In this document: piece by piece, positions 25,218 to 33,678 of the stretch
Layout of the letters: the number at the start of each line of letters is the position of its first letter
Position numbering within the stretch: position 1 is the first letter of the stretch
NCBI RefSeq assembly: GCF_023347255.1
Contig: NZ_CP094466.1
Coordinates: 1,922,001 to 1,986,000, forward strand
Origin: Faecalibacterium sp. I4-3-84
Lineage (GTDB): Bacteria; Bacillota; Clostridia; Oscillospirales; Ruminococcaceae
Length of the DNA: 64,000 nucleotides
Direction of reading: 5' to 3'
Position numbers and translations under genes: made by a program
The notes under the pieces: generated by a model
Databases searched by the model: none
Told to the model about the DNA's origin: nothing
Seen by the model: only the letters and a program-made list of their open reading frames with translations

Positions 25218-26057
25218 ATGGAAGAGACGATTTTAACAGCACAAAATCTGAAATTCCGCTACGACAGCGACCAGCCGGTTTACGCACTGGACGGTGTCTC
25301 AACGGAAGTAAAGCGCGGCGAATTCGTGGCCGTGCTGGGTGCCAACGGCTGCGGCAAGTCCACGCTGGCAAAGCACTTCAACGCTATCCTGCTGCCAGAG
25401 AGCGGCAAGGTCTACGTGGAGGGCATGGACACCGCAGACGACGACAAGATCTATGAGATCCGTCAGACCGTGGGCATGGTGTTCCAGAACCCGGACAATC
25501 AGATCGTTGCCACCGTGGTGGAGGAAGACGTTGCCTTTGCACTGGAAAACCTCGGTGTGCCGCCCGAAGAGATGCGCCGCCGCGTGGACGACTCCATGAA
25601 GATGGCCGGCATCTATGAGTACCGCGAGCGCGCACCCCACAACCTTTCCGGCGGCCAGAAGCAGCGCGTTGCCATTGCAGGCGTTGTTGCCATGCGGCCG
25701 GACTGCCTGATTTTGGACGAAGCCACCGCCATGCTGGACCCCCGGGGCCGTGAGCAGGTGATGCAGACCATCCACTACCTGAACAGGAATATGGGCATCA
25801 CCGTGGTGTCCATCACCCACTACATGGAGGAAGCTGCGCAGGCAGACCGTGTGCTGGTGATGAGCAAGGGCCATGTGGTGATGGAGGGCACCCCCAAAGA
25901 GGTGTTCAGCCAGACCGAGAAGGTGCGCTCCCTGCATCTGGATGTGCCGCAGGCTGCAGAGCTGCGGGACGAGCTGGTGAAGGCCGGCATCCCGATGCCG
26001 GAGGGCATCATCGACACCGGCGAATGCGCACAGGCTCTGTACGAGCTTTTGCAGTAA
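25218..26057 (+). CDS. ecfA1: ECF transporter ATPase EcfA1
   Basis: A 279-residue ABC ATPase of energy-coupling-factor transporters. Walker A GANGCGKST at residues 41-49, Q-loop VFQNPDNQIVATVVEEDVAF, signature NLSGGQKQRVA, Walker B CLILDEATAMLDP and switch His in SITHYMEEA. Together with EcfA2 and EcfT it powers interchangeable vitamin-binding S components. ATG at 25218 is chosen; the open extension upstream runs into repeat R6. A short hairpin (GCCCCT/AGGGGC, 25177-25193) precedes a weak GAAAGAG. ecfA2 follows after 15 bases. Confidence 0.95.
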   Translation: MEETILTAQNLKFRYDSDQPVYALDGVSTEVKRGEFVAVLGANGCGKSTLAKHFNAILLPESGKVYVEGMDTADDDKIYEIRQTVGMVFQNPDNQIVATVVEEDVAFALENLGVPPEEMRRRVDDSMKMAGIYEYRERAPHNLSGGQKQRVAIAGVVAMRPDCLILDEATAMLDPRGREQVMQTIHYLNRNMGITVVSITHYMEEAAQADRVLVMSKGHVVMEGTPKEVFSQTEKVRSLHLDVPQAAELRDELVKAGIPMPEGIIDTGECAQALYELLQ

Positions 26058-26072
26058 GGGGGGCAGACGCAA

Positions 26073-26993
26073 ATGGCAGATATCATCAAAGTAGAACATC
26101 TGAGCTACGTCTACAACCCCGGCATGCCCAATGCGGTCACTGCGCTGGACGATGTGAGCTTTACGGTGGAAGAGGGCGACTTTGTGGGCATCATCGGGGC
26201 CACCGGCTCCGGCAAGAGCACCCTCATTACCCACATGAACGGCCTGAACAAGCCTACCAGCGGCAAAATTTATATCGATGGCCGCGACCTGTGGGAAGAT
26301 CCGGAGAAGATCCGAGACTTCCGCTTCCTCACCGGTCTGGTGTTCCAGTACCCGGAGTACCAGCTGTTCGAGGAAACCTGTTATAAAGATATCGCGTTCG
26401 GCCCCAAGAACATGGGTCTGGACGAAGCCGAGATCGACCGCCGCGTGCATGAAGCCGCCGATTTTGTCGGCCTTGACCCGGCCCTGCTGGAGCGCAGTCC
26501 CTTTGAGCTTTCCGGCGGCCAGAAGCGCCGGGTGGCCGTGGCGGGCGTTATGGCCATGAAGCCCCGCATTCTGGTGCTGGACGAGCCTGCTGCGGGCCTT
26601 GACCCGGAGGGACGGGACGACATCCTCAGCGAGGTGAAGGAGTACCACAAAAAGACCGGCACCACTGTGCTGCTGGTGTCCCACAGCATGGAGGACATTG
26701 CCAAGTACGCCAACCGCGTTCTGGTGATGAGCAACAGGAAAATTGCCATGTACGACACCGTGGAAAAAGTCTTTGCCCGCGCTCCGGAGCTGCTGGAGCT
26801 GGGGCTTTCCGTGCCGCAGGTGACGAAGATCTTCCTCAAGCTGCGGGAGATGGGGGTGGATGTGCCCGCTGATGTGTACACCATCCCCTATGCGGTCAAG
26901 ATGATCCTGGAGGCCAAGCGCCGCCGGGAGGCAGGCGAGAGCCTTGTGCTCCCGCGGGAAGCAAAGAAGGAAGGAGGCGCTGCCGGATGCTGA
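26073..26993 (+). CDS. ecfA2: ECF transporter ATPase EcfA2
   Basis: A 306-residue second ABC ATPase. Walker A is GATGSGKST (residues 42-50), Q-loop LVFQYPEYQLFEETCYKDIA, signature ELSGGQKRRVAVAG, Walker B ILVLDEPAAGLDP and switch His in LVSHSMEDIAKYANR. It forms a heterodimer with EcfA1. The C-terminal 60 residues (LVLPREAKKEGGAAGC) extend beyond the core. It overlaps ecfT by seven bases, so translation is coupled. RBS AAGGGGGG. Confidence 0.95.
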   Translation: MADIIKVEHLSYVYNPGMPNAVTALDDVSFTVEEGDFVGIIGATGSGKSTLITHMNGLNKPTSGKIYIDGRDLWEDPEKIRDFRFLTGLVFQYPEYQLFEETCYKDIAFGPKNMGLDEAEIDRRVHEAADFVGLDPALLERSPFELSGGQKRRVAVAGVMAMKPRILVLDEPAAGLDPEGRDDILSEVKEYHKKTGTTVLLVSHSMEDIAKYANRVLVMSNRKIAMYDTVEKVFARAPELLELGLSVPQVTKIFLKLREMGVDVPADVYTIPYAVKMILEAKRRREAGESLVLPREAKKEGGAAGC

Positions 26994-27802
26994 GAGATAT
27001 CACCATTGGCCAGCACTTCCCGGGCAACAGTCTGGTGCACCGGTTCGACCCGCGCCTGAAACTGGTGCTGACCATCGCCTATATCGTGCTGCTGTTTGCA
27101 GCTTCCAATCCGCTGGGCCTTGCCCTTTCCATTCTGTTCCTTGCAGCAATGTACAAGGTGGCAAAAATTCCCGGCAAAATGATTCTCAAGAGCCTGAAGC
27201 CCATCCTGCCCATTGTGATCTTCACAGCGGTGCTGAACCTGTTCTTTGTGTCAGGCGAGGGCGAACCGCTGGTGCACATCTGGTTTTTGACCATTTATGC
27301 CGAGGGTGTGCGCTATGCTGTGCTGATGGCAGTGCGCGTCATGGCGCTCATCGCGGGCACCAGCCTGCTCACCTACACCACCAGCCCCATCGTGCTCACG
27401 GATGCCATTGAGCAGCTGCTCAAGCCCTTGGGCAAACTGCACTTCCCGGTGCACGAGCTGGCGATGATGATGAGCATTGCCCTGCGCTTCATCCCCACCC
27501 TCATTGAGGAGACGGACAAAATTATGAACGCCCAGAAAGCCCGCGGTGCCCAGCTGGATACCGGCAAGATGACCGACCGGGTAAAAGCCTTGGTGCCGGT
27601 GCTCATCCCGCTGTTCATTTCGGCCTTCCGCCGCGCGGACGAGCTGGCCATGGCCATGGAATGCCGCTGCTACCGGGGCGGCGACGGCCGCACCCGCCTG
27701 AAGGTGCTGCGCTGCGAAAAGCAGGATTATATCGACCTTGCCGTGTGCATCGCCTGTTTTGCAGTGATCCTTGCCTCCCGGCTGGTGTTCCCGAATTTTT
27801 AA
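26987..27802 (+). CDS. ecfT: ECF transporter transmembrane component EcfT
   Basis: A 271-residue membrane protein with five to six helices, linking the ATPases to S components. Two coupling helices normally carry Ala-Arg-Gly motifs; the first is present (AQKARGAQLDT), whereas the second reads AMECRCYRGG instead of the usual A-R-G-Y. Other hallmarks: HRFDPRLKLVLTIAYIVLLF near the start and MSIALRFIPTLIEET. The ATG at 26987 lies after GGAAGGAGG inside the end of ecfA2. No S component is in the cluster, consistent with group-II ECF systems. Followed by repeat R7. Confidence 0.94.
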   Translation: MLRDITIGQHFPGNSLVHRFDPRLKLVLTIAYIVLLFAASNPLGLALSILFLAAMYKVAKIPGKMILKSLKPILPIVIFTAVLNLFFVSGEGEPLVHIWFLTIYAEGVRYAVLMAVRVMALIAGTSLLTYTTSPIVLTDAIEQLLKPLGKLHFPVHELAMMMSIALRFIPTLIEETDKIMNAQKARGAQLDTGKMTDRVKALVPVLIPLFISAFRRADELAMAMECRCYRGGDGRTRLKVLRCEKQDYIDLAVCIACFAVILASRLVFPNF

Positions 27803-27903
27803 AACTCCCCCAGTCGCCTTCGGCGACAGCCCCCTCGAGGAGGGGGCCTTATAGCCTCCCTCTTTGAGGGAGGTGGCACGGCAAAGCCGTGACGGAAGGA
27901 GTT
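27803..27903. repeat. Intergenic palindromic element R7, supplying the truA RBS
   Basis: Starts AACTCCCCCAGTC and ends GACGGAAGGAGTT. Contains GTCGCCTTCGGCGAC, CTCCCTCTTTGAGGGAG and CACGGCAAAGCCGTG hairpins. Its terminal GGAAGGAG is the Shine-Dalgarno sequence for the truA ATG at 27906. Confidence 0.9.
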
Positions 27904-27905
27904 CC

Positions 27906-28655
27906 ATGCAGAACTTTTTACTTACCCTTGCCTACGACGGCACGAACTACTGCGGCTTTCAGGTGCAGCCCAATGGCCGCAGCGTGGCCCAAACCTTTCA
28001 GGATGCGCTGCAGGCCGTGCTGGGCAGCCGCCCCGATATCAAGGGCTGCAGCCGCACCGATGCAGGGGTGCACGCGCTGGGCTTCAAGCTCAACTTCCAC
28101 GCCGATACCCGCATCCCGGCGGCAAAGCTCCCGCTGGCGCTCAACCAGCATCTGCCGCCGGACATCCGGGTGCTGGACGCGCAGGTGGTGCCGGAGGATT
28201 TCCATGCCCGGTACGCGGCCCATACCAAAACCTACCTCTACCGCATCCACAACCACCCCATCGACTCGCCTTTTGACGCGGCTTATTACACCCGGGTGCC
28301 CCGGCATCTGGACGAAGCCAGAATGCAGGCGGCGGCGCAGCAGTTCGTGGGCAGGCACGATTTTCTGGCCCTGTGCGCGGCGGGCTCTTCCGCTGCAGCC
28401 CATGGCGATACCGTGCGCACCATCACGGACTGTCATGTTGCCCGCAAGGGAGACGAGATCGACATTGAAGTGACCGCCGACGGCTACCTGTACAACATGG
28501 TGCGCATTCTGGCGGGCACTTTGTGCGAAGCGGGCGCAGGCCGGCTGGACCCGGCGGAAATTCCCGCCATTCTGGCAAGCCGCGACCGCAGCCGCGCCGG
28601 GCCGACCCTGCCCGCCAAGGGCCTGTTTTTGAAGTGTGTGGAGTATGATCTGTAA
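27906..28655 (+). CDS. truA: tRNA pseudouridine(38-40) synthase TruA
   Basis: A 249-residue TruA, which isomerises uridines 38-40 in the anticodon arm. The catalytic Asp52 is in GCSRTDAGVHALGF; other family segments are LTLAYDGTNYCGFQVQPNGR, the QHLPPDIRVLDAQVVPEDFH block and YLYNMVRILAGTLCEAGAGR. The start at 27906 is directly behind repeat R7, whose end provides GGAAGGAG. In several Firmicutes truA follows ecfT, as here. The next gene starts 12 bases after the stop. Confidence 0.97.
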   Translation: MQNFLLTLAYDGTNYCGFQVQPNGRSVAQTFQDALQAVLGSRPDIKGCSRTDAGVHALGFKLNFHADTRIPAAKLPLALNQHLPPDIRVLDAQVVPEDFHARYAAHTKTYLYRIHNHPIDSPFDAAYYTRVPRHLDEARMQAAAQQFVGRHDFLALCAAGSSAAAHGDTVRTITDCHVARKGDEIDIEVTADGYLYNMVRILAGTLCEAGAGRLDPAEIPAILASRDRSRAGPTLPAKGLFLKCVEYDL

Positions 28656-28667
28656 GGAGAACCATTC

Positions 28668-29900
28668 ATGAGCAAAATTCGCCGCGGCGGACATTCCGCC
28701 GAAGGGGAGACGCTTTCTGCCGGACGCGTCGAATATCTGGAAGCCGCCCGGGCCCGGGTGCGCACACGGCGCATCCGCCGCACCGTCATCATCGTAGCGG
28801 TGCTGACCATCCTTGTCCTGTTTGCCACCGGCGCAGTGGGGTCTTCCATTGCGCGCGCAAAAGACCTTGTGGATACTGCCGTCATCGCGCTGGCACCAGC
28901 CGCAGGCTGGCCGCAGCAGACCGGCATCACCGACCCGGATGCGGTGGCGCAGATGTCTGGCAGCTTTGTGGAGATGGGCGGCGACAGCTGCGTGGTATAC
29001 AGTCTTGGCGGCACCCGCCTGAACAGCATCCAGAGCGGCTATGCCCGCCCGGCCATTGCTGCAGGCAAGACCCGCTTTGTGCTGTACAACCGCTCCGGCA
29101 ATGAGCTGCGGGTGGAAAGCCGCACCCAGAACCTTTATACCAAAACCATGGACAGCACCATCTCGCTGTGCGCTGTGGCAGATGCCGGACAGGTGGCTGT
29201 TGTGACCGACAGCACCGACAGCGTGGCAAAGCTGACCGTTTACAATTCCAGTATGCAGCAGCAGCTGGTGTGGAACCTGACCAGTGAGCAGGGCACCCCG
29301 CTGCGCATGGCCTTTGCGCCGGACAGCCGCCGCCTTGCCGTGGCCGCTGTATCGGCGGTGGGCGGCCAGCTGACCACGAACCTTTATGTACTGCCCCTCT
29401 CGCAGGGCGACCCGGTATGCCTTGGCTCCGAGAACAGTGTGCCCCAGTGGATGGGCTGGATGTCCAACGGCTTTTTGCTGGTGCTTTATGAGAACCGCGC
29501 CGTGCTGTACAACACGAGCGGCGGCAGCGCAGGCGAACGCGCCAGTTACGATTTTGGCGGCGGCACCCTCGTCAGCGTGTCCAACACCGGTAACGGTGCG
29601 GCCCTGCTGCTGAGCAATGGCCAGACCAGCACGGCGGTGCTGCTGGACGGGGAGCTGACCGTGGGTTACAGCGGCAGCGTGCTCTCGGCCAGCCAGATCA
29701 TCCGGGCAAAGAACGACGGCTTCTACCTGCTCACCGACAGCACGGTGGAGCGCTTCAACGGTGTGGGCGAGTTCCAGTGGAGCCAGCCGCTTTCGGCCCG
29801 GCCCCGGGCGCTGATCGAGGGTAGGCAGATTTTGGCGTTCACCGGCAACACGGTGCAGGTGGTCACACCGCCGGAGCAGACAGCTTCCAGTGGACAGTGA
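28668..29900 (+). CDS. DUF5711-type membrane-anchored protein
   Basis: A 410-residue protein with a short basic cytoplasmic segment, one transmembrane helix at about residues 43-63 (TVIIVAVLTILVLFATGAVG) and a large extracellular region of repeating beta strands (for example VYSLGGTRLNSIQSGYARPA, then LAVAAVSAVGGQL), suggesting a beta-propeller. This layout fits the DUF5711 family; function unknown. RBS AAGGAGAACC. It lies between truA and the CvpA-like gene and is probably co-transcribed with both. Confidence 0.72.
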   Translation: MSKIRRGGHSAEGETLSAGRVEYLEAARARVRTRRIRRTVIIVAVLTILVLFATGAVGSSIARAKDLVDTAVIALAPAAGWPQQTGITDPDAVAQMSGSFVEMGGDSCVVYSLGGTRLNSIQSGYARPAIAAGKTRFVLYNRSGNELRVESRTQNLYTKTMDSTISLCAVADAGQVAVVTDSTDSVAKLTVYNSSMQQQLVWNLTSEQGTPLRMAFAPDSRRLAVAAVSAVGGQLTTNLYVLPLSQGDPVCLGSENSVPQWMGWMSNGFLLVLYENRAVLYNTSGGSAGERASYDFGGGTLVSVSNTGNGAALLLSNGQTSTAVLLDGELTVGYSGSVLSASQIIRAKNDGFYLLTDSTVERFNGVGEFQWSQPLSARPRALIEGRQILAFTGNTVQVVTPPEQTASSGQ

Positions 29901-29974
29901 TTTTTGGGTGAGAAGATCATGCGTAAATAGCACTCTTGCGGGGAAAGTGATAAAAATAACAGGGAAAACAAGGT

Positions 29975-30670
29975 ATGTTCAAGAATCCGTCATTTCTTTT
30001 TGATATCATATGCACGGTAGCATGGATTATTCTGGTGGTGCGCTATGCGCGCAAGGGCTTTCTTTCGTCCGTTGTGCAGCTGGTGGGCAACCTGTTCAGT
30101 CTTCTGGGGGCCAAGGAGCTTTCCGCTGCCTGCGCCGGCTGGGTGTTCGAACACATGCTGGCAGGCGGCTTCCGCACCCAGATCGCAGCAAACATTGCTG
30201 CGGGCGGTGCGGTAGACCTTTCCGGCATTGCGGAAAAGTATGCGGGCTTCCTGCCTGCTTCCTTCCGCGCTTCCATCGTGGCAGCCTGCGAGCGCTCCAT
30301 TGGCGCTGTGCTGGCCGATAACGCGGTGGTGCTGGCCGATTCCATTGTGGAAAACGTGCTGCAGCCGCTGCTCACACCGGTGATCACGCTGGTGCTGTTC
30401 TTCTTGTTCTATGCGCTTTTGCGCCTGCTGGTCAGTATGCTGGTCACGGTGCTGGGCCTTGTGAACAAGCTGCCGGTCATTGGCACGGTAAACCGCGGCC
30501 TTGGCTGGCTTGTGGGCGGTGCCACCGCGCTGCTGGATATCTATTTGGTGCTGTGCATCCTGTGGGGCATCATCGTCATCACAGGCGGCAACTTGAATGT
30601 GCTCAACGATACGGTGATGAGCAGCAGTCTTTACTACAAAATCTTCAATCTCTTCAACCCTTTCCTGTAA
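29975..30670 (+). CDS. CvpA family membrane protein
   Basis: A 231-residue protein with four hydrophobic helices (about 8-26, 32-50, 132-160, 180-215) in the CvpA arrangement. CvpA in E. coli affects colicin V production and envelope homeostasis; the molecular role is unsettled. Hallmarks are the N-terminal SFLFDIICTVAWIILVVRYA followed by RKGFLSSVVQLVG, and the later KLPVIGTVNRGLGWLVGG loop. The ClpE-like gene starts 24 bases later. Confidence 0.82.
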   Translation: MFKNPSFLFDIICTVAWIILVVRYARKGFLSSVVQLVGNLFSLLGAKELSAACAGWVFEHMLAGGFRTQIAANIAAGGAVDLSGIAEKYAGFLPASFRASIVAACERSIGAVLADNAVVLADSIVENVLQPLLTPVITLVLFFLFYALLRLLVSMLVTVLGLVNKLPVIGTVNRGLGWLVGGATALLDIYLVLCILWGIIVITGGNLNVLNDTVMSSSLYYKIFNLFNPFL

Positions 30671-30694
30671 AGGGTTTTGCATAAAGGAGGAACT

Positions 30695-33004
30695 ATGGTC
30701 TGTATTCGATGCCAGAAACGTCCGGCGATCATCTTCATCCAGCGGATGGACAATGGTCAGATGAAGCAGGAGGGCTACTGCCTGCACTGCGCCCGTGAGC
30801 TGCACATCAAGCCGGTGGACGATCTGATGAAGCAGTTCGGCATGTCGGATCAGGATCTTGATAACATGGAGAACCGCATGGAAAGCATGATGGAGGAGAT
30901 GGGCGATGCAAACCCGCTCTCCATGATGATGAACATGGCGAACGGCGGCGAGGATGCTGACCCGGACAGCATGGACGAAGATCTGATCCCCGGCAGCAAT
31001 GCCACCTTCCCGCTGGGCTTTACCAGCAGCGAGAAGAAAGATGGCGACAAAAAGGCCGACCGCAAAAACGGCAAAAAGCCGCCTAAGCGCAAATTTTTGG
31101 ATACCTATTGCGAGAATCTGACCCGCAAGGCCCGGGAAGGCAAACTGGACGATATCATTGGCCGCGACCGCGAAATTTACCGCACCATCCAGATTTTGAG
31201 CCGCCGCCAGAAGAACAACCCCTGCCTCATCGGCGAAGCCGGTGTGGGCAAGACCGCCATTGCCGAGGGCATTGCGGAGCGCATTGCCAAGGGGGATGTG
31301 CCCATCGGCCTGAAGGATAAGGAGATCTATCTGCTGGACCTCACCAGCCTTGTGGCAGGCACCCAGTTCCGCGGCCAGTTCGAGCAGCGGGTCAAGGGCC
31401 TGCTGAACGAGGTGAAGGCCGCAGGCAATGTGATCCTGTTCATCGATGAGATCCACACCATCACCTCTGCCGGTGAGAGCGAGGGTGCCATGAACGCGGG
31501 CAATATCCTGAAGCCCGCCCTCTCCCGTGGTGAAATTCAGGTCATCGGTGCCACCACCTTCAATGAGTACCGCAAGTATATCGAGAAGGATCAGGCGCTG
31601 GAACGCCGTTTCCAGCCCGTGCGGGTGGAAGAACCCAGCGTGGCCGATACCCTTGCTGTGATGAACGGCATCAAGCACTACTACGAGCAGCACCATCATG
31701 TGCAGGTGCCTGCCGATGTGCTTTCTGCCACTGTCACCCTGAGTGAGCGCTATATCACCGACCGTTATCTGCCCGATAAGGCCATCGACCTGCTGGACGA
31801 AGCCTGCGCCTGCTGCAATCTGGCCCACCCGGTCATTTCCGAGTATCTGGGAATGCAGAAGGAGCTGGATGCCCTGAAGCAGGAAGAAGCCGAGATGGAG
31901 AATGCGGATGTGAACGAGCCCATCGACTACGAGCGCGTGGCCGAGCGCAAGACCCGCATTGCAAAGCTCGAAGCCGACCTGCCCGCAAAGCAGGCTGCTG
32001 CCAGCGAGATCCAGGTGACCATGGACGATGTGGCCAAGGTCATCGAGCTGTGGACCGGCATTCCGGCGGTCAAAATTCGGGAGACCGAGTTCGCAAAGCT
32101 GGCAAACCTTGAGGGCGAGCTGAAAAAGAAGATCATCGGGCAGGACGAGGCCGTGCATCTGGTGGCGCAGGCCATCAAGCGCAGCCGCGCTGACCTTTCC
32201 GGCCGCCGCCGTCCCGCAAGCTTCATCTTTGTGGGCCCCACCGGCGTGGGCAAGACCGAGCTGGTCAAGCAGCTGGCAAATCAGCTGTTCGACGGCCCCG
32301 ACCCGCTCATCCGTCTGGACATGAGCGAGTATATGGAAAAATACGCGGTGTCCCGCATGATCGGTTCGCCTCCGGGCTATGTGGGCTACGAGGAGGCCGG
32401 TCAGCTCACCGAGAAGGTGCGCCGCCGCCCCTACAGCGTGGTGCTGTTCGACGAGATCGAAAAGGCGCACCCGGACGTGATGAACATTCTGCTGCAGATT
32501 TTGGACGAGGGCAAGATCAACGATGCGCAGGGACGCACGGTGGATTTTTCCAACACGGTCATCTGCATGACCTCCAACGCCGGCAGCAGCGACCAGAGCA
32601 CCGGCGGGCTTGGTTTCAATAAGAGCGAGGAACAGCTCAGCGAGGAAAAGACCCGCAAGGCGCTGGCCCAGTTCCTGCGGCCGGAGTTCCTTGGCCGCGT
32701 GGATGAAGTGATCGCCTTCAAGCCGCTGAGCCAGCAGACGCTGGAGGGCATCGCGGCCCTGATGCTGGACGAGTACAAGCCCGGCATGGAGGCCAAGGGC
32801 ATCGCATACAGCTATACCCCGGCAGCCCTCAAGGCTCTGGTGCAAAAGAGTCAGGGCGGCAAGTTCGGCGCCCGCGATTTGCGCCGTGTCATTCGCAAAG
32901 CCGTGGAAGACCCCGCCGCCGAGCGCCTGATTGACGGCACGCTGGCTTCCGGCGGCACCCTTGTGGTGGATGCTGGTGAAAACGGCGAAATCATCTTGAA
33001 GTAA
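30695..33004 (+). CDS. ClpE-like ATP-dependent Clp unfoldase with N-terminal zinc finger
   Basis: A 769-residue class-I Clp/Hsp100 ATPase. The N-terminus is a four-cysteine zinc motif (C3, C6, C29, C32) like ClpE and McsA rather than the double Clp_N repeat of ClpC. Two AAA+ modules follow: Walker [10 protein letters not shown] near residue 180 with Walker [11 protein letters not shown], then GPTGVGKTE near 514 with [14 protein letters not shown] coiled middle domain (about 405-450) lies between. It unfolds proteins for ClpP; the canonical ClpP-binding loop was not identified with certainty. RBS AAAGGAGG. Terminator at 33013. Confidence 0.92.
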   Translation: MVCIRCQKRPAIIFIQRMDNGQMKQEGYCLHCARELHIKPVDDLMKQFGMSDQDLDNMENRMESMMEEMGDANPLSMMMNMANGGEDADPDSMDEDLIPGSNATFPLGFTSSEKKDGDKKADRKNGKKPPKRKFLDTYCENLTRKAREGKLDDIIGRDREIYRTIQILSRRQKNNPCLIGEAGVGKTAIAEGIAERIAKGDVPIGLKDKEIYLLDLTSLVAGTQFRGQFEQRVKGLLNEVKAAGNVILFIDEIHTITSAGESEGAMNAGNILKPALSRGEIQVIGATTFNEYRKYIEKDQALERRFQPVRVEEPSVADTLAVMNGIKHYYEQHHHVQVPADVLSATVTLSERYITDRYLPDKAIDLLDEACACCNLAHPVISEYLGMQKELDALKQEEAEMENADVNEPIDYERVAERKTRIAKLEADLPAKQAAASEIQVTMDDVAKVIELWTGIPAVKIRETEFAKLANLEGELKKKIIGQDEAVHLVAQAIKRSRADLSGRRRPASFIFVGPTGVGKTELVKQLANQLFDGPDPLIRLDMSEYMEKYAVSRMIGSPPGYVGYEEAGQLTEKVRRRPYSVVLFDEIEKAHPDVMNILLQILDEGKINDAQGRTVDFSNTVICMTSNAGSSDQSTGGLGFNKSEEQLSEEKTRKALAQFLRPEFLGRVDEVIAFKPLSQQTLEGIAALMLDEYKPGMEAKGIAYSYTPAALKALVQKSQGGKFGARDLRRVIRKAVEDPAAERLIDGTLASGGTLVVDAGENGEIILK

Positions 33005-33012
33005 ACAAAGAG

Positions 33013-33049
33013 AAAGCCCCTGCATCCGTTTTGGAATGCAGGGGCTTTT
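33013..33049 (+). terminator. Rho-independent terminator after the ClpE-like gene
   Basis: AAAGCCCCTGCAT and ATGCAGGGGCTTTT arms. Confidence 0.88.
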
Positions 33050-33086
33050 CCGCTGTTTGGCGCTGTACGGCAAACTGGAATTTTTG

Positions 33087-33494
33087 TTATTCTACGATAC
33101 CTTCAATATAGCTGTAATCAATATTTCCCTTTGTAACAGAATAGAAAAATGGATCTTTTCTAATTGTATCATCTGAATTGATAATAAAATTATTCCAATC
33201 GCCTGCCTCGTTGCCATCAGACAAATAAATAGTAACTTTGAAACTATATCCCATATATCCCAAAGACGGCTTTGACCGCTTTAATTCGACGCCATTCAAA
33301 TTTTCGACAATATGCTGAATCTGCTCTTTGTCGGTAATATGTGTTGCGTTTCCGCTATTGCCATTGAAAACAACTATTTCCATGACCTCATTAGGGTCTA
33401 AGTCCATCAAGTCGAGTGGAATATTAAACCATACAACAATGCCCATCAAAAGAATTATCACAACAGACAGCAATAGGATGATTTTCTTTTTCAT
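33087..33494 (-). CDS. AT-rich small membrane-anchored protein, unknown
   Basis: A 135-residue protein with an N-terminal signal or anchor (MKKKIILLLSVVIILLMGIV, no lipobox Cys) and an exported domain that begins NIPLDLMDLDPNEVMEIVVF. The domain has alternating strands and helices (ITDKEQIQHIVENLNGVELK). Base composition is visibly more AT-rich than all neighbours, pointing to horizontal acquisition. RBS AAAGGAGTTGAGCTGAT precedes the ATG at 33494. It lies alone between the ClpE-like gene and gltX on the opposite strand. The family is not identified; a helix like QIQHIVENLNGV recalls small secreted proteins of unknown role. Confidence 0.72.
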   Translation of the reverse strand: MKKKIILLLSVVIILLMGIVVWFNIPLDLMDLDPNEVMEIVVFNGNSGNATHITDKEQIQHIVENLNGVELKRSKPSLGYMGYSFKVTIYLSDGNEAGDWNNFIINSDDTIRKDPFFYSVTKGNIDYSYIEGIVE

Positions 33495-33597
33495 ATCAGC
33501 TCAACTCCTTTGTCAACTTTCGATTTGTTGAATCAAGTATAGCATGTTGCGAACAAAAGGAAAAGGGTTAGATGTGAATGCATGATGTTATCCCGCA

Positions 33598-33626
33598 TTG
33601 ACAAAACTGCGCAGAATCAGTACAAT
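33598..33626 (+). promoter_or_regulatory. Promoter of gltX
   Basis: TTGACA at 33598-33603 and TACAAT at 33621-33626 with 17-base spacer, 53 bases before the ATG. Confidence 0.78.
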
Positions 33627-33678
33627 AAAACATAGCTATCCGCAAATTTTTTGCATGAGAATAAAGGAGCGTTTTTCT

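Noticed and set aside
29990-33073. Minus-strand open frame of more than 1000 codons
   Set aside because: It is antisense to the CvpA and ClpE-like genes; the His/Gln/Ala-rich composition is typical of shadows in GC-rich DNA, and it shows no domains or RBS.
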